Of a DNA stretch of 32,242 bases, positions 32,127-32,242 are shown piece after piece. The notes beneath the pieces are model-generated. The model was not told where the DNA came from, did not search any database, and saw only the letters and a program-made list of their open reading frames with translations. The DNA is from Anaerolinea sp. GTDB taxonomy: Bacteria; Chloroflexota; Anaerolineae; Promineifilales; Promineifilaceae. The position numbers and the translations under genes were made by a program. The stretch lies in the NCBI GenBank assembly GCA_014879875.1, contig JACSRF010000440.1, positions 1 to 32,242 of the forward strand, in the 5' to 3' direction. The number at the start of each line of letters is the position of its first letter. Positions within the stretch are counted from its first letter, which is position 1.

Positions 32127-32242
32127 TGTTTTGATCCATTGATCTTAAGACCTGGTAATTACTAAGGAACGAAAATTAAATAATTTGCCCATTTAGATTG
32201 GTTCAATCTCCGAAGATTGAACCAATCTTGACCAACTTGTTG
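32127..32242. repeat. Upstream region with second AGATTGGTTCAAT hairpin
   Basis: AGATTGGTTCAATCT (32195-32209) pairs perfectly with AGATTGAACCAATCT (32214-32228) around CCGA. This is the same palindrome family as 25469-25501, so the two kinase-cluster genes are bracketed by it. The rest is AT-rich and may hold the cluster promoter. The window ends here. Confidence 0.8.

Overview
The window looks like part of a Chloroflexota chromosome, probably an Anaerolineae/Ardenticatenia-type lineage. This is inferred from gene content only: very long PAS/GAF histidine kinases, Pro/Thr-rich linkers in surface proteins, Ala/Pro/Glu linkers in a lipoprotein, a sortase-type C-terminus, an EAD-CHAT protein, and a zinc-ribbon membrane protein full of PDWL motifs. 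GC is moderate to high, gene density is high, and no rRNA, tRNA, CRISPR array, transposase or phage gene was recognised.

Region 1 (164-12136, minus strand) is a block of ten tightly packed genes, several joined by ATGA overlaps or gaps of a few bases. Reading downstream from 12136 they are: a 90-aa protein, a two-anchor membrane protein (DUF6754-like), a 206-aa membrane protein, a 1307-aa zinc-ribbon/PDWL-repeat membrane protein, a 210-aa membrane protein, a MutL/GlmL-type ASKHA protein, and a hybrid-barrel/KOW-like protein. A sortase-type surface protein, a YfcC/DcuC-type transporter and a Crp/Fnr regulator follow. The first seven look like one uncharacterised envelope-associated system.

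Region 2 (12248-14863, plus) holds a diacylglycerol/sphingosine-kinase-family lipid kinase and a protein with an XPB-like helicase-associated C-terminal domain. Region 3 (15013-17804, minus) holds an orphan NarL-type GAF histidine kinase and pseudouridine-5'-phosphate glycosidase (psuG).

Region 4 (17964-24839, plus) is a polar amino-acid ABC transporter (lipoprotein, terminator, then permease and ATPase), a DUF420/CtaM-like membrane protein, a tandem-EAD plus CHAT protease, a RecB/Cas4-like Fe-S nuclease, and a THUMP-like class I methyltransferase overlapping the nuclease by 4 bases. Region 5 (24958-32126, minus) is a signalling cluster: a GAF-only protein, a 3-PAS/multi-GAF histidine kinase and a stand-alone receiver.

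Two DNA-level features run across the genes. The palindrome ACGGCCGT occurs about 41 times, against about one expected by base composition. It lies in all three codon frames and between genes, which resembles the HIP1 phenomenon of cyanobacteria. Many intergenic gaps also carry perfect or near-perfect palindromic elements from several families, and two of these families recur inside the window.
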